Origin: Monoplex corrugatus
Taxonomy: Eukaryota; Mollusca; Gastropoda; Littorinimorpha; Ranellidae
Assembly: GCA_030674185.1 (NCBI GenBank)
Contig: CM060305.1
Span: 165,903,758-165,967,757, forward strand
DNA length: 64,000 bases
Reading direction: 5' to 3'
Part shown: positions 45,829-58,445 of the stretch, piece after piece
Layout: the number at the start of each line of letters is the position of its first letter
Position numbering within the stretch: position 1 is the first letter of the stretch
Notes under the pieces: generated by a model
The model's input: only the letters and a program-made list of their open reading frames with translations
Told to the model about the DNA's origin: nothing
Databases searched by the model: none
Made by a program: the position numbers and the translations under genes

Positions 45829-48800
45829 TCCCCCCCCCCCTTGCCCCCCATCCCATTCCCCCTTTGCTATGCAATGAATATTTATGTTGGGTCTCATGGG
45901 AAATGGTAAAAAATAGAGACAAATTCTAAGACAAAAGTAAGAAGGAAGGACATGATTTGGCAAATTGAATTGTTAGGATGAAACAGCCCCTCCCTCCTTT
46001 TTTTTAATATTATTCTTGTTATAGCTTTGTATACATGTATGTATTCTGCACAAAAGTTTCTGATCAATAATATCAGGTTGTCCAGAAATAGCGATTGTCT
46101 TTCGTCTGTCCCCATTATGAATTTGATGTTTGGACAGCAGAGTTTATAGGTGGTTGGTTCATTGTCACTTTTCACAATCATGATGTTTCATGAATCTGTC
46201 ATCCACACAGCTGTACCAAATATTTGGAGGAGGAGGAAACCGAATGGAGAGCCTGTTTTCAATTTCTTCCTCACACAGGCTGGTCATGATTGAAGTGCAC
46301 ATAGATCCCATGGTAGCTCTAGGTTTTATTGTTGCAAGAAGTTTCATCATAGATGAAGTGGTGGCTTTAAATCCAAACTTGGGAGCTCTATTAACTGGCC
46401 TGTGGTCAACATTTAATCCTTGTAAGTCACATCATTTTCAAGCCTACCTTTGTTACGGCTCTCTCTACTGGAATGGTTATGAAAAAGACTGCAAGAGTGA
46501 CACCCACTTCTATTGGAGATTTGTGAAGAGGCTCAGAACTTAAGGATCTAGCTTTATGGTGCTAGCAGTTCTTTTTCTTATTAAAAAGGAAAAAAAATTG
46601 TGTCTGGAATTTTCAGTTTGCTTGCTTGCAACTTTGCAAAACAAACTTACATAGATCAAAGATTAGTTCATAAAGAATGACAGGATATTCATATTATGTC
46701 ATAAATAGTTGAAAGTAGGTAACAGTATTACAGGTCCAAAAGAATGTATAACAATTTTATCAATAATCTGCAAAAATATATTATGAAAGTACCAACATTT
46801 CACAAGATTAAAAAAAGTGATATATGATAAATACAGATCATTCACCCCACCATCCCACACACATCCATCAGTTGCAACATGACTTGACTATTAAAAAAGT
46901 CATAAGCATAAGTCTCTCACACTTTTGTAGATATTTCTGAAAGAAAGTGTTTGGAGATAATCGCTCAAAAGTAAGCAGACATTTAAAATGTTGAGCTGAA
47001 ACGGAGGCAGATTCCTTTACACAGATAGAGAGAACAAAAGTACTATCAAGAGAAAGGTTTCTAGAGACTTTGTGTGAGAGAAGAACCTGTTTAGAAAACA
47101 GAAGAGGAATGGAGGACCACCAGAAGCTAAACAATGGTGGTCTGATGTTTGAAGAAAAAGTAGGTATTACCATTTGCAGTTTTCATTAAATCCAGCAGAC
47201 TGGATCTGACGATATTCTGATTGTTTATTTACTGTTTGATGCAGTTAATCAGATTTATATAGATTAGATATGTATCAGCTTAGTGAATAATTATGACCTA
47301 GATAGGATATTATGGTTCTTCCACCATGTTGTATAGCTAGCCGTTTTCTCAGTGAAGGTGGTTTTAATGTCACCTTATTTTTTCTTTTTTGATGGTAGTG
47401 ATTTTAGTCAAAATGAATTTGGCAGATATTATTTTATGAGTTTTGAGCAGTGTAATTTGTTCAGTGCAGATTTGTTTTCATAGACATTATAGTAAAAAAA
47501 AATATATAATTTCATACTTTTAGTGCTGTTGATATTGTTTTACCTGGAATTGTCAGTAATGCAGCTAAGTAAAGTGTATTTAAGCACAAAGTAGTTTGAA
47601 AAGATCATGACATTTTCCATGAAAGTAAAGAGACTTCTGATATTACACTTTATAATGTTCTTAAATTTGCTATTACTGTATGTAATACAGTGTATAAAAA
47701 CCAGGCTACAGATGCAGCAATTTATTCATTGAAAAAATTGTGTTATGAACGTATAGTTGAATGGTTGTAAGAAATGAATAAAGAAATGATAGTGAAAATT
47801 TTCTAATTCTAAAAGTGTTAAAAAGGACAATTTTGCCTTTTTTTGTGTCGCAAATCTGTTTCATGTATCAGTGTTGAATTGGATGTGCTTTTCATGTTAT
47901 GAGACCATATATCATTGTTGAAGGTTTTGTTTTTGTGATTTGATTTTCTTATTCTGCTTTGGTGGATGGTATGTCTGTTCTTGTGTGATTTTATGAAGGC
48001 TTTCCATACTGTGCACTATATTTTGAATGTTTGTTTAATAAAAAACAGACCAGTTTGTAATCTGTTGACTGTTTGGATTGTGTATTTCTCTCAATACTGA
48101 ATGTTCATGTTTATATACTCTGAATGTTTCTTTCTATACACTGTATTTGGACAATTCCAATGTTCTGTTCTAATAATGCTGTGTTCATAATATAAATTTT
48201 CTTATATTCTGTTCTTCTTTGTCACATTGTTGGTCTTCTCCTGTTACTTGGTACTTTGACTCATTTGGTGATGGGGTGTATCTAGAGTGTACTCATTTGA
48301 TGAACATGTATCCAGCACTGAACCAAATACCCTTCTGGTGAATTGTGGTGTACCTGTATCATCTTCACAAATGTCCTGTCCTTGGGAACTGGTTTGACAA
48401 TTTTTAACATTCATTTTTCATTCTCTGCTTGTAATTATCTTCCTGTGTGTTTTTTTTTTTTCAACCTTCATACTTACATGCACAAAATTAAAAATAACAA
48501 AAGTTACGTATTAACCTTCAGGGTTAATCCCACTTTTCAGAAATCATTTCATTAGATTTCACAATATAAGCCTCTAAAACCATTCCTTGTTGTGTCCATA
48601 ACTATATCATATAAAAGATTTTGCAAAACTTTTTTTCTTTAACTTCTTTTTCATGTGCAAAACTGGTTTATGCAAAACATATGGCATGCCTGCTTTGGGA
48701 AAATCTGTAACATTTTCTTTGTTTTACATATTTTAAAATTTAATACCAACCAACAAATCTACAACTAGATTCCAGCTTTTTATGGAAGTTCATAACATTG

Positions 48801-49764
48801 GAAATACATGACAGCATGAAAATGACATTTTTGAGTTTTGTTTTCAAAGTGAAAAAAGACCATCTGATAAAATGGTCCAAGAAGATGCTCTCATCTCTGT
48901 TTCATGTGCCACAATAGTTTGTTTTAATCGGAGAAATCATTTGGGACTTGCTTTTATAACATATTTTTCTTACAAGAAAGCACAGTTTTGATTGAGCATG
49001 TTGTAGCTGTCTCTGCTTTTTTTTATCAGAAGGTTGGGGGTTGAAGTGCTGTCTTTGTAGTCTGTCTGCATTCATTAGAACTTTTTTTTTTTGCTTGTTT
49101 TCTTTAAATATATGAAGTAAGTGGATTTTGTGGACATGCGTATAGACTTGGAGGGTGTATGTACAGTCTGATTGTAAGAAGGAAAAAAAGGCAGCTAAAA
49201 AAATACACTACAACTCACACTGTACAATTTCAATCCATGCTTGCTATCCTGCATCAAATGAACACACACGACAAGAGTGGGGTTGTGGCGAAAGAATATA
49301 TGGTAAATGAGCTATGCAGGGTTAATCTATTGCTTGCTTTCCATTTTTTGTACCAAGTCCAAACACACAACACTCTTAAAACGCATCAAACCAAAAAAGG
49401 CACATGTCTGTTCACTTAACCTTTTAGTGCCATCAACTGACTCATTTATTTTAACCTTCATATATACGATACCCATGAGCTAACAATCTGGAAGGCTTTT
49501 TCTCGCTTATACTAACAAATTAATCATCATGCATCTAATCCTGAAATGTGAATATGACCGTTGAATTACTCTGTCCTTGCATAGTGAGCTTCTGCTACCC
49601 TCCTAGCATGTCTGGTTGTATGATGCTGTGGAGAATATCTTTTAATTTGGCATAGTAGTGGCTTTTGGGACAGTTGCATGTTCTTCCCATCAGTGGCATG
49701 AAATAGTAGGAGGAAGAACTGGTCTTCTGTGCCCTTATTGTTGCCTTCTGTCTCTTCCTTTCAG
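45829..49764 (+). other. intron, no exon seen
   Basis: About 3.9 kb of AT-rich sequence after a poly(C) run (45830-45840). An open frame at 46190-46543 (117 codons) was considered and rejected. The end of the intron has a good tract (TGTCTCTTCCTTTCAG). Confidence 0.55.
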
Positions 49765-50739
49765 TTTTCGATTCCTCAGTGTCAGCAGGGGAAGCTCTGT
49801 TTGAGGAAATTCTGCCTGACGGGAGAAAGGTCACACATCGCCGCATTCAGCCAACTCCAAGTCGAGGCGCCATGGAGGAAGTGACGGAAGAAGGTCCTGA
49901 GCGAGAGACTTTTGAAGTCAAAGAAGAGTCAGAAGTCCTGGCTGATGGCACTGTTCATACAACACAGCGGGTTTCCCACCAGAAACTGAAACACATCCAT
50001 CGCTCCATCCAGTCACAGTCTGGGGAGGAGGAGATCTATGATGAAGATGTGACAGTCCCTGGTAAAGAGGAGGTTATTGAAATGTTTGATCAGCCTCCTA
50101 AGTTGGTGCAGGAATCTGAAGAAATTGAACAGGTTTTGGAGGATGGCACTAAAGTGAAAAAACAAGTGGTGATGAACCGTATGGTTCACATGATCAAGAT
50201 GCGTCACGAGTCCTTCGATGAGGAGGGTCGCAAGATGGAGGAGGACTATGAGTATGAGGAAGTGATCCCTGGCACAGAGTCGGCCTTTGTGGCTGGTGTG
50301 GATTCAGACTATGAGGAGGAGATGGAGAGGAAACGTACTGCATCCATGGGTGAAATGGAGCAGGTGATGGATGATGGAACAGTTGTCACTCAGGGCATAT
50401 TGACCTCTGAGACCACCACAAAAATTAGGTCTCGTTCAGGTTCCATTGAAGAAATATCTGAAAGTGCTTTGGTCACGGAAGAAAGAGTGAGCCCCAGTCC
50501 AGGCAGAGTTTCCCCTAAACCTGTGTCCTATGTGCAAGAAAGCAATTTGGATGATGGCAGTGGGGAACTGTACGACACAAGTGAAGATGTGTATGACTAC
50601 GGCGGCAAGACAGTGGTGCAGTCAAAAGTGGTGACGGGCCACCTGGAGGAAACAACCAGTCATGGTGTTGTGGAAAGCACAATCGACGTTGTGCAGGACA
50701 TGATCACCAAAGGACAGCTCACCTTGGACAACTCTGAAG
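49765..50739 (+). CDS. Ank: ankyrin tail large exon (975 nt) with repeated DG units
   Basis: A 975-nt exon, phase 1 to 1, acceptor CTTCCTTTCAG, donor GAAG|GTAACA; 325 codons open without interruption. It contains four units with an (E/Q)-(I/V)-(L/M)-x-DG core followed by a basic, beta-strand-like stretch: EEILPDGRKVTHRRI (DG near residue 20), EVLADGTVHTTQRV (62), QVLEDGTKVKKQVV (128), QVMDDGTVVTQGIL (205). Similar DG-rich, basic repeats occur in the C-terminal regions of other ankyrins, as far as I recall. Acidic and Tyr-rich linkers (EEDYEYEEV, ELYDTSEDVYDYGG) and a basophilic KRTAS site lie between. It is the most protein-like tail exon. Read-through past the donor gives GNTPM and a stop. 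Confidence 0.93.
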
Positions 50740-51224
50740 GTAACACTCCGATGTAGCCTCAGTAGCCATTTGCTTGTCTGTCTCTGTAGCTGTTGGCCTT
50801 AGTGTTTTAAGTACGACTCAGTTTGTAATAAAGTCACAAGCATATGGGCATTTGCTTGTGCTGTCCTTGCTGTTCCTTCTTGGTGATCTCCAAATGAGCA
50901 TAGGATTTTCTAGACATACTGTGTTTTAGCAGAATGCTCTGTAATCTTGCACACTGACATTGTCAGGGATTAGGATGATTGGTATCGACTCTTGACAAAT
51001 TTGGCCTCAAAGTAGTAGTGTTTTGTGGATGATCTGTACCATTGTGTGCTGTTTTAGTCATGAGGAAGCATTGAGCAACACAAGTAGACTAGATTTTGCA
51101 CTGATTATGCTGTATGTGCTTGTATGTGAAACCACGAGTGCCATAAAGTTTGTATTTCACAGTGATTTTCCATGTAAAATTCAGGCTACAATGAAGTTAA
51201 CAAAAATTGGCATTAAGTGAATAA

Positions 51225-51530
51225 AAAGTAAATAGTCAACGCAGTAAAATGACTCCACAGTGCATTTACTGACTGGGAGATTGTGGGTTCAACCCCCCCC
51301 CCCCCCCATCAGACTTCAAAAATAGTATCGTGGAATTTTTTGGCACTGACAAGGTTTTACCCAGAGTTGAGAATGCTATGGACTCATCGGGAAGACTGGG
51401 ACCACACAGCCAAATGTCATCCATTTAATGAAAGTGTCATTAAAAATGTTGCTCAAATTCCCTGACCAACATTTCAGTTGTCTGTATCATTTGAGCCTGG
51501 TTTGACACCAGGATTTTTTTTATGATAATA
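51225..51530 (+). mobile_element. tRNA-derived SINE-like repeat, family 2
   Basis: The left end looks tRNA-like: AGTCAACGCAGTAAAATGAC, a stem, then TTGTGGGTTCAACCCC (B-box-like) running into a C run. The body shares GGGAAGACTGGGACCACACA and following segments with 23320-23525. Two diverged copies with a Pol III-like head suggest a second SINE family. Confidence 0.58.
51291..51307 (+). repeat. poly(C) tract within the SINE
   Basis: About 16 C directly after the B-box-like GGTTCAA. Confidence 0.85.
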
Positions 51531-52052
51531 CAGAGTATAGCCCTTTCATGCAGTCTTAGTCCTGGCTTAAGCTCCATTGTGTCATGCTCATTATCCCTAC
51601 GATCATGACATCATTAGTGATCATAGCATTGTGAAAATATGTCCCAGATTCTGTGGCTGTTCACGACCTGATTTTGTGGTAAACTCAGTTTTCGTTCCTC
51701 TACCATTTCTGTGCCTGCGTTAAGTTCAGGCTGGGTGTCAGTGGTTCGTGGGAGCTGTAGTGGAGAGCCGTGATGGTGGTCTCCTTACCTGGAGTCTCTC
51801 GTTCAGTCTGGTGTGGCTCTGCTACTGAGCAATTACTTCCATTTGTATAGGCTTTAGTAGACTCCGCCTTTAGTAAGTTGGATCATACCAGGCATTGTTG
51901 ATCTCTACTGTGGTGACCAAGTGGCAGTGCCGGGCCTCTCAGGTAGGTGGCCCTGTAATGGTTTGACATATCTGGCTACTGTGGGCTTTCTCACAATGAG
52001 ACTTTGACTGAATGAAATGGGAGTTGGTGTGTTAAAGAGCCAGAACATGCAG

Positions 52053-52071
52053 GGGGGGGGGGGGGGGGGGG
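52053..52071 (+). repeat. poly(G) tract
   Basis: About 19 G before a purine-rich AAGAAGAGAGAAAAG run. Confidence 0.9.
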
Positions 52072-52641
52072 AAAGAAGAGAGAAAAGAAAAAGACAGTTG
52101 CTTAAAGAGAGGGTTTACAATAGCACATTTTCTCCTCTCTTCCCTTTTCCACTGCAAGGGATTAGCTGTGTTCATTCTTTTCAGTTTTCCAGTAGAGGGA
52201 AAGATTCTTTGAAAGCTTGAACTTATTGCCAGTTTAGCTGCCAGATATGGCAGAAAAATTATGGAGACAAAAACAAAATATTTCTTTAGGTCATGTCAGA
52301 ACATTATGAAATGGTTAAAGATTTCATGAGCATTTTGGAGAGAGAGAGTTACATATCATGATTGACTATGGTGCTGTAATTTCAGTAGAGGAGAGCGGTA
52401 AAGACAGTCTCAAACGGTCTGTCATGTGTGCCTGTTCCGTGTTCAAAACAATGGATCCGGATACTGTTTGTATATTGTTAAAATATCACAGGTTTGCGTT
52501 GAAACTATAAGTAATACAATTACATGTTAGCATTATCTCACTGAAAACTGTAAGTACGATCATCAGCTGAAGTTCGCTTTTGCTACTTTAGAGTGAACAC
52601 AAATATATCTATTTTTCCCTTCTTTAAACATTGAACAAATT

Positions 52642-52644
52642 ACA

Positions 52645-52713
<69 letters not shown>
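52642..52713 (+). repeat. (CT)n microsatellite next to an acceptor
   Basis: About 35 CT units with one TTC break, continuing as pyrimidine-rich sequence to the AG at 52738-52739. Confidence 0.96.
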
Positions 52714-52717
<4 letters not shown>

Positions 52718-52739
52718 TCTCTGTCTCTTTCCTCTCCAG

Positions 52740-52838
52740 TATATAAATGATGCCAGCATGGTAATTGATCCATACACTTCAGATGTTGAGGAGTTGACAG
52801 ATGAAATATTAGACGAGCAGATGGGATGTGCATATTAA
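52740..52838 (+). CDS. candidate alternative last exon (phase 0)
   Basis: After TCTTTCCTCTCCAG the sequence is open in phase 0 for 32 codons, YINDASMVIDPYTSDVEELT and DEILDEQMGCAY, then TAA. It is acidic and helix-like. Phase 1 reading hits a stop after three codons, so it cannot follow the cassette exons. It joins in frame to the 4498-4595 exon or the 18-nt microexon. The extreme pyrimidine tract (a CT microsatellite) supports acceptor use. No AATAAA was found close downstream. Confidence 0.42.
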   Translation, partial: YINDASMVIDPYTSDVEELTDEILDEQMGCAY

Positions 52839-53445
52839 CCTACAGATAAACTTGTACTTGTTAATTCCATGAAAATGAAACATTCATACAATCTTTGTGA
52901 TTGTCTGAATATGAACATTGAGCATTGAAATCTTAGAGATGTATTCAAGTAGTCAGTTTGCCAAAAAGGGTGATATTTGTCATGCTGTATGAAAACCATG
53001 CAGACACTTATTACAGATCACAAGAACAAGACATTTGAAGAGTAGTTTTTAAGGAAAATGTGACTGTGTCCCTCTACTCCACCCTCACCCCATCCCTCCA
53101 AAAAAAAAAAAGGTTGCGGTACTTAAAAGAAAAGCATAGGGATGGGAAGCCACCTTGGATCTGCAGATTCCTGCAGAGGAAAGAATCAATTTTCTTGGGT
53201 TCCACAGGCCCTTTTTTTTCAGAAAATCCATACACAGCTTTTTTTTCAAAATAGTGAATAGTGCAAGAAATACCTAGTTTTAAGCATACTGAATGTTGGA
53301 TTTAATGCCTGAAAATGCATCACATTCCACTGATTTTAGTCCCGTTGAGAAAATTTTCCAAACCACCCTAGATTTCCTTTTTCTTTTCGGCAGTTCCCAC
53401 CCCTGTAACGTACATAGACAAATGAAAGAGAGCTGAAACAGCGCA

Positions 53446-53576
<131 letters not shown>

Positions 53577-54055
53577 CCAAGGAAGTTACATTTAAAAATA
53601 GGTAAAATGGCACATTGATGAAGGTGCATGCAAAAAACAAAAACCAACCAAAGAAACAAACTCGTACAAAATCTACTTGAAATTGCATACCAATAGGGGC
53701 TGTCTATTTTTGGCCCTATTAATTAGACTCAGCTTGATCAAAATAGATCTGGGAATAAACTGGCTTAACGGGATTCTGTGATGCATGGAATCATGTGTTG
53801 TTAAATGCAACAAATGACCAGCGTGTTGTATTTTCTACACACTATCATACATGTCAAGTTGTATGGTTTACCCATAATTCCTACATTTTTCCATTGCTTT
53901 CTCAGCACTATAGCATACAAACTAAGAACTACGCGATATCAGAAAATAGCATCAAAAATACGTTTACAACATTTCTGCAAAGTAGTGACAAGTGATTTCT
54001 GTAACTGAGCAAAAAGATGCATAAAAAATGACTAAGTCATCCAAACTACAAGAGA

Positions 54056-54546
54056 CAGAATTCTGGCCATAGTTGAATTTAGGGATCCCCTATTTTTGAC
54101 ATGTTTTGACATAAATTTTACAGTGGATTGATATTTTCATTCTAGTTAATACCTTGGTCAACACTTTTGTTGTCAAATCAGAATAATATGTTTTCTCATT
54201 TTTGCTGTCCAGTTTTCATGGGTTTATTCTTGTTCCATGTTCTTGGATAGCTCTGCCACCTCCCTCTGAGATAAGATATGGAACAGCCGTTATGACACAG
54301 TTCTAATGTTGTTCCAGTAAATTGTGACAATTGATGAAGCAAACTAGATGGTACATCACTTCAAATATTCTTTTCTTTGGACAGTCTGAAGGGAACTGAG
54401 GTGTAAGCAGACAGGAAAGGTTGTACAACTAGGCCTAATGCTTGTAATAGTTGATTGCAATGAAATCATGATCCTCTGGTTAGAACCATGATCACAATCA
54501 GGGTAGAAATAGGGGACCTCTAAACTCCACCATTGCTTGAATTCTA
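54056..54546. mobile_element. MITE-like element with about 45-bp inverted ends
   Basis: The left end (CAGAATTCTGGCCATAGTTG, then TTTAGGGATCCCCTATTT) matches the reverse complement of the right end (AGAATTCAAGCAATGGTGGA, then GTTTAGAGGTCCCCTATTT) at roughly 70 percent. At about 490 bp with no coding capacity, it fits a non-autonomous DNA transposon. The target duplication is unclear because GAATTCT lies at both ends. Confidence 0.55.
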
Positions 54547-55108
54547 TTCCACTGTCTTGTTCAGAAATGCTTCAGATTGTTGCGTTTATCATAATTTGCA
54601 TCTTCACACTACCATCAAAATGTCTGACACGAAAAAACTATTACTGAAATAAGCAAATGGAAGAAGGGCAGAAAAGAGTATGCTGCAGTGAATATAATAG
54701 TTCAGCATAACTGAATGTAAGTATTTTCAATAGCATGATGTAAAAATAGATTCACAGGTGAGAAAGTTGGTGTATGATCAACTGTTGTGCTGCCCACTAT
54801 ATTTCCCATTTCCTCAAAAGTTTGTCCATCAGGACCTCTGCAAACAGAAGACAAACATGACATGAAAAATTATTTAAGCTCTAATTAACAGGAATATGAA
54901 TAGTTGAAGATTAAGTAAGCTGTAATGATCACAAGATGTAAAAATATGCGAAAGTGGTTAACTAATGAATATATAAAGTGAGATGACAATCACAAAGATG
55001 TCAGTTTTGAAAAAGAATAGCAGGAAAACCAGTTAAGAGTTTTCATATATTAAAACAAAACAAAAAACAAGGTGTCACAGCTGAGAGGTTAAGTGTGTGC
55101 TACCGCAG

Positions 55109-55225
55109 CACAAGATGAGAATGAGACGGCAGACGTCGAGGTCCGTGAGCTGGAGGATACTGGTCTGATGAAAAGAGAAGTAAAGAAGGTGACCTTCACT
55201 GCTGATGACCTCATGACCCCTTCAG
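55109..55225 (+). CDS. Ank: ankyrin tail cassette exon (117 nt)
   Basis: A 117-nt exon, phase 1 to 1, acceptor GTGCTACCGCAG, donor TCAG|GTGGGC. It reads QDENETADVEVRELEDTGLM, KREVKKVTFTADDLMTPS: an acidic first half and a basic KREVKKVTF strand, then an acidic end with a MTPS site. The acceptor tract is short, but phase, size and composition agree with the series. Confidence 0.82.
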
Positions 55226-55594
55226 GTGGGCGAGAACCTGTCCAGATGTTTACTTCTCTGGACTGGTGTAGTTGCAAGATTTGACCAGCTTGTAGAGAGA
55301 ACCTTGAGCATGACATTCGCTAGAATTGATAGAAGTTATCTTTTACTATTGACATAGTTCTAACCTAGACTCAAGTCATGAATGTGTCCACTCATCATCT
55401 CAAAGTGTACTCTTCATCTGAAAAGTTAGTTATACTTTGTTGTGCTACCGTACACGTAAAATTTGAGAAAAGAAATAATGTATACCTATCGTTTCTTTTG
55501 ATGTAGAATTAACCCTAGAAATATTTTTTCATTATTTAGATATTCAAGCTTAAAGGAAAAAAGGTAACATTCTAACTATAAATAATGTTTCACA

Positions 55595-56140
55595 TTGCAG
55601 ACAAGGCTTTATTGTTTGATCTCTTTAGTGTCATCATCAGTTGTGTAAATTCTTTCTTATTTCATGCTATAGAAACAGCTGTTAATGTCTTGCCTTTGTA
55701 AAACACATGTACATATCTTCTCACATTGCATACTACAGACATTGCTGTTACATTAGTCTTGTTGCTGACGTTGTAAAACAGAGTATGTAAATCCTGTCTT
55801 GTACTAGCTGTAAGGCGGGTCCACTAGGACCTAATGCTTCTAATTCCTTGAGTAATAATTTTGTTTAAGATAAGAAGAAAGTCCTTTCTTGCTTTATTCC
55901 ACCATGTTGTTGTAGATCATCATTTAAGTCGAATCATATTATCTATTTGTAAATTCAAACATTAAACTTATCATAATCTGATATATATCTTTTGAGACAT
56001 TTGACAGAAAAGAACCCTATTTCATTTCATAATGCAGACGCAACTATCAGGTGTCAATCTTTGTTACCATTATGGTTATAGAATTATGTATAAATCCTGT
56101 CGCATTTCAAACCTCAGATACTACTGTAACTATATTGTCA
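55595..56140 (+). repeat. degenerate tandem repeat field
   Basis: A loosely conserved unit of about 80-100 bp recurs, with GTRTAAATCCTGTC, TTTCATRCTRYAGA and ACATTGCTGTTA-like words near 55590, 55640, 55725, 55785, 56030 and 56085. Confidence 0.5.
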
Positions 56141-56314
56141 TGTTCTTGTGTCAGAAACATCAACATAGTAGGTAGTATCCTTGGCTTTTCAGTGTATATC
56201 CCGGTAAACAATTTTAATTTGTCAAATGAGTCCAATCAAAGGTGCAAGTACATTAGATGGATTCATGATTATAGCTGATTGATAGTATCTCATTTCATCG
56301 CTTCCCTGCCATTT

Positions 56315-56440
56315 CTGATTAATAATAACCATGATAATTATAATAATTTAATTTATATTAATGCTAACAACCCTGTCAAAGAATGCTTGTTGCGCTTTAC
56401 ATAGAGAAGGGAAAAAATGTTTTGGGTAGGGAGGATTGCC
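56315..56440 (-). repeat. probable LINE/SINE 3'-end relic
   Basis: AATAATAACCATGATAATTATAATAATTT leads into GCTTGTTGCGCTTTACATAG. On the minus strand this is a GCGC motif followed by an ATT-rich tail, like the 3' end of the LINE at 14.3 kb. Confidence 0.4.
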
Positions 56441-57467
56441 CTGTCAACAGTTGATGACAGCATATACATAGACACACACACCAATACACCAACACAGCAT
56501 AAACATAGTTTATAAAAGAAACATCAAATAAAAAACAACAGATCACACATTAAATGAGAAATGGTGGTAATGACACGAAACCGCACACACAGAAAAAGCA
56601 AATGAAGAGGAAAAATGTATAAATCGCTTGATAAATACAGTCTGAACTTCAGACACACACACAAACATCAAAGCAACCATAGACATGTACGTATATACTC
56701 GCACGTAATGGTATATGTCTGCACACACACACATACATTATATATTTGGAGTGGGTTGGGGGGAAAGGGTACGTTTTCCATACATTCATGCTGCAACTAC
56801 AGATAATACTATTACCACAAAGACTGTTTAAGAAAGAAAAATGTTTGGAATTAAATTGAGTTTTTCTTATACATCAGTTTATATGCTTCAAATACATACA
56901 TTTGTTTCTTATTTATTTATTTGTTTGTTTGTTTTATTTGTTTGTTTATACACATACACAGGCAAACAATTACACAGTAACAGCTCATAAATTCATAGGC
57001 ACACACAGCTTTTAGTTTTTGTAACTGTACTTTCATAGGTTTATGCTTTTTTGTGGGGAGGGGGTTATTAGTTGTAGTGTATTTATAACCCCAGTGTACT
57101 TAAGTTGTTTAAATTGTATATCAGTGTGTTTAAATACCACAAATGAAATGCAGAAATAAGCGCTACAGTACAAGGCTTTACATTTTGTCTTTTGAGGGGA
57201 GGAAGCATTACGCTGTCAGAAAGTTTCTTGATTTGGCTTCTCGTCTCCCATTGTGGAAACATTGCGTAGAATCAGCTAGTTTTAGGTTTTTTCCTTAGAT
57301 ACATTGACTAACCATAACATTTATACTTTATTTCTTCTTTGTATTATTTAAACATGGAATGCATGTTTTGTTCTATATTTTATTAAATATTACAACAGGG
57401 AATGTATGTTTTGGTTTGCATTTATAGCACTCTTTTCTCATCGGAAAAGTCCATACAGCTCTGAGAT

Positions 57468-57469
57468 AT

Positions 57470-57514
<45 letters not shown>

Positions 57515-57515
57515 C
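57468..57515 (+). repeat. (AT)n tract followed by (GA)n
   Basis: TATATA repeats with one AA break, then GAGAGAGAGAG. Self-complementary. Confidence 0.92.
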
Positions 57516-57664
57516 ACAAAGCAAAGCTACACAACAAAAAATGGAGAAAGGGATAATGTTGATAACTAGTGAATTTCTCGTGAACTTCCATGTTAAAAGT
57601 AAAGGCATTCAAGTGTAGCTGATAAATTATAGAGCAAAGCATGGTATCATACATGTATCCTGTT

Positions 57665-58080
57665 CTGTAAAATCATATAGATATTACAGTGTATGTGGAT
57701 ATAAATCAAATGAATGCTTGAAAGCATGTCACTGTTTTGTGTATGTTGTTCTGGAAAAACATTCCAGACATTAAAGGGTGCATGGATTTAAATCAGTTGA
57801 ACACTTCAGAAGCATGGCACTGTTTCTGTGTACCATGTTCTTGGAAAACATGTACATATTCCAGTTTGTTTGAATATAAGTGATTGAACATTTCAAAGCA
57901 TGGCAATATTTTCTGCACCATGATCTCTAAAAAGAACAACACCAAACCACCACCAACAAAACAACTATATACTAGATATTACATAGTGTGTGAATATGTA
58001 AAGTAATAAAACATTTCAAAGAAAGAATGACACTATTTTACTTCAAAGAATGGCACTATTTTATGTACCATGTGCTTTCA
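57665..58080 (+). repeat. degenerate tandem repeat, about 85-bp unit
   Basis: Four or more units carry, in order, GATATTACA/CATTCCAG, GTGTATGTGGATATAAA, a GAA-CTTGAAAGCATG word, GGCACTGTTT and TACCATGTTCT, with substitutions and indels. Confidence 0.65.
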
Positions 58081-58270
58081 TGAATGCATCAGAAGTCATT
58101 ATGACAAATTATTTAATCTGTCTTTCCGTGTATTCTTATTGTGTTGTTGCATGTGTGTGAAATAGTACGGTAAGGCACCATGTTATGTATGTCTGCTGCT
58201 TCACAGAAAGCAAGCATTGAAGATTGTGTTAGCCCTTTTGGCTTGCGCTTTTTATGATTGATATTTGCTT

Positions 58271-58338
58271 CCCTCTCTCTCTCTTTCTCTCTCTGTCTCT
58301 CCGTCTCTCTCTCTGTCTCTCTCCGTCTCTCTCTCTTC

Positions 58339-58415
<77 letters not shown>

Positions 58416-58445
58416 CTCCCCTCTCTCTCTCTCTCTCTCTCTCTC
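58271..58445 (+). repeat. (CT)n microsatellite
   Basis: About 175 bp, with GTCT and CCGT variants on the left and a long perfect CT run on the right. Confidence 0.97.

Larger units (their letters stand above)
50740..52739 (+). other. intron with a SINE copy, poly(G) and a CT tract
   Basis: SINE family 2 copy at 51225-51530, poly(G) at 52053-52071, CT tract at 52642-52713. A repetitive-looking unit (TAGACTCCGCCTTTAGTAAG, ATCATACCAGGCATTG) lies at 51855-51960. I could not identify it. Confidence 0.5.

Noticed and set aside
46190..46543. 117-codon plus-strand frame
   Set aside because: No recognisable domain, no matching donor in the right phase, and composition unlike the ankyrin tail; probably chance or a decayed element.
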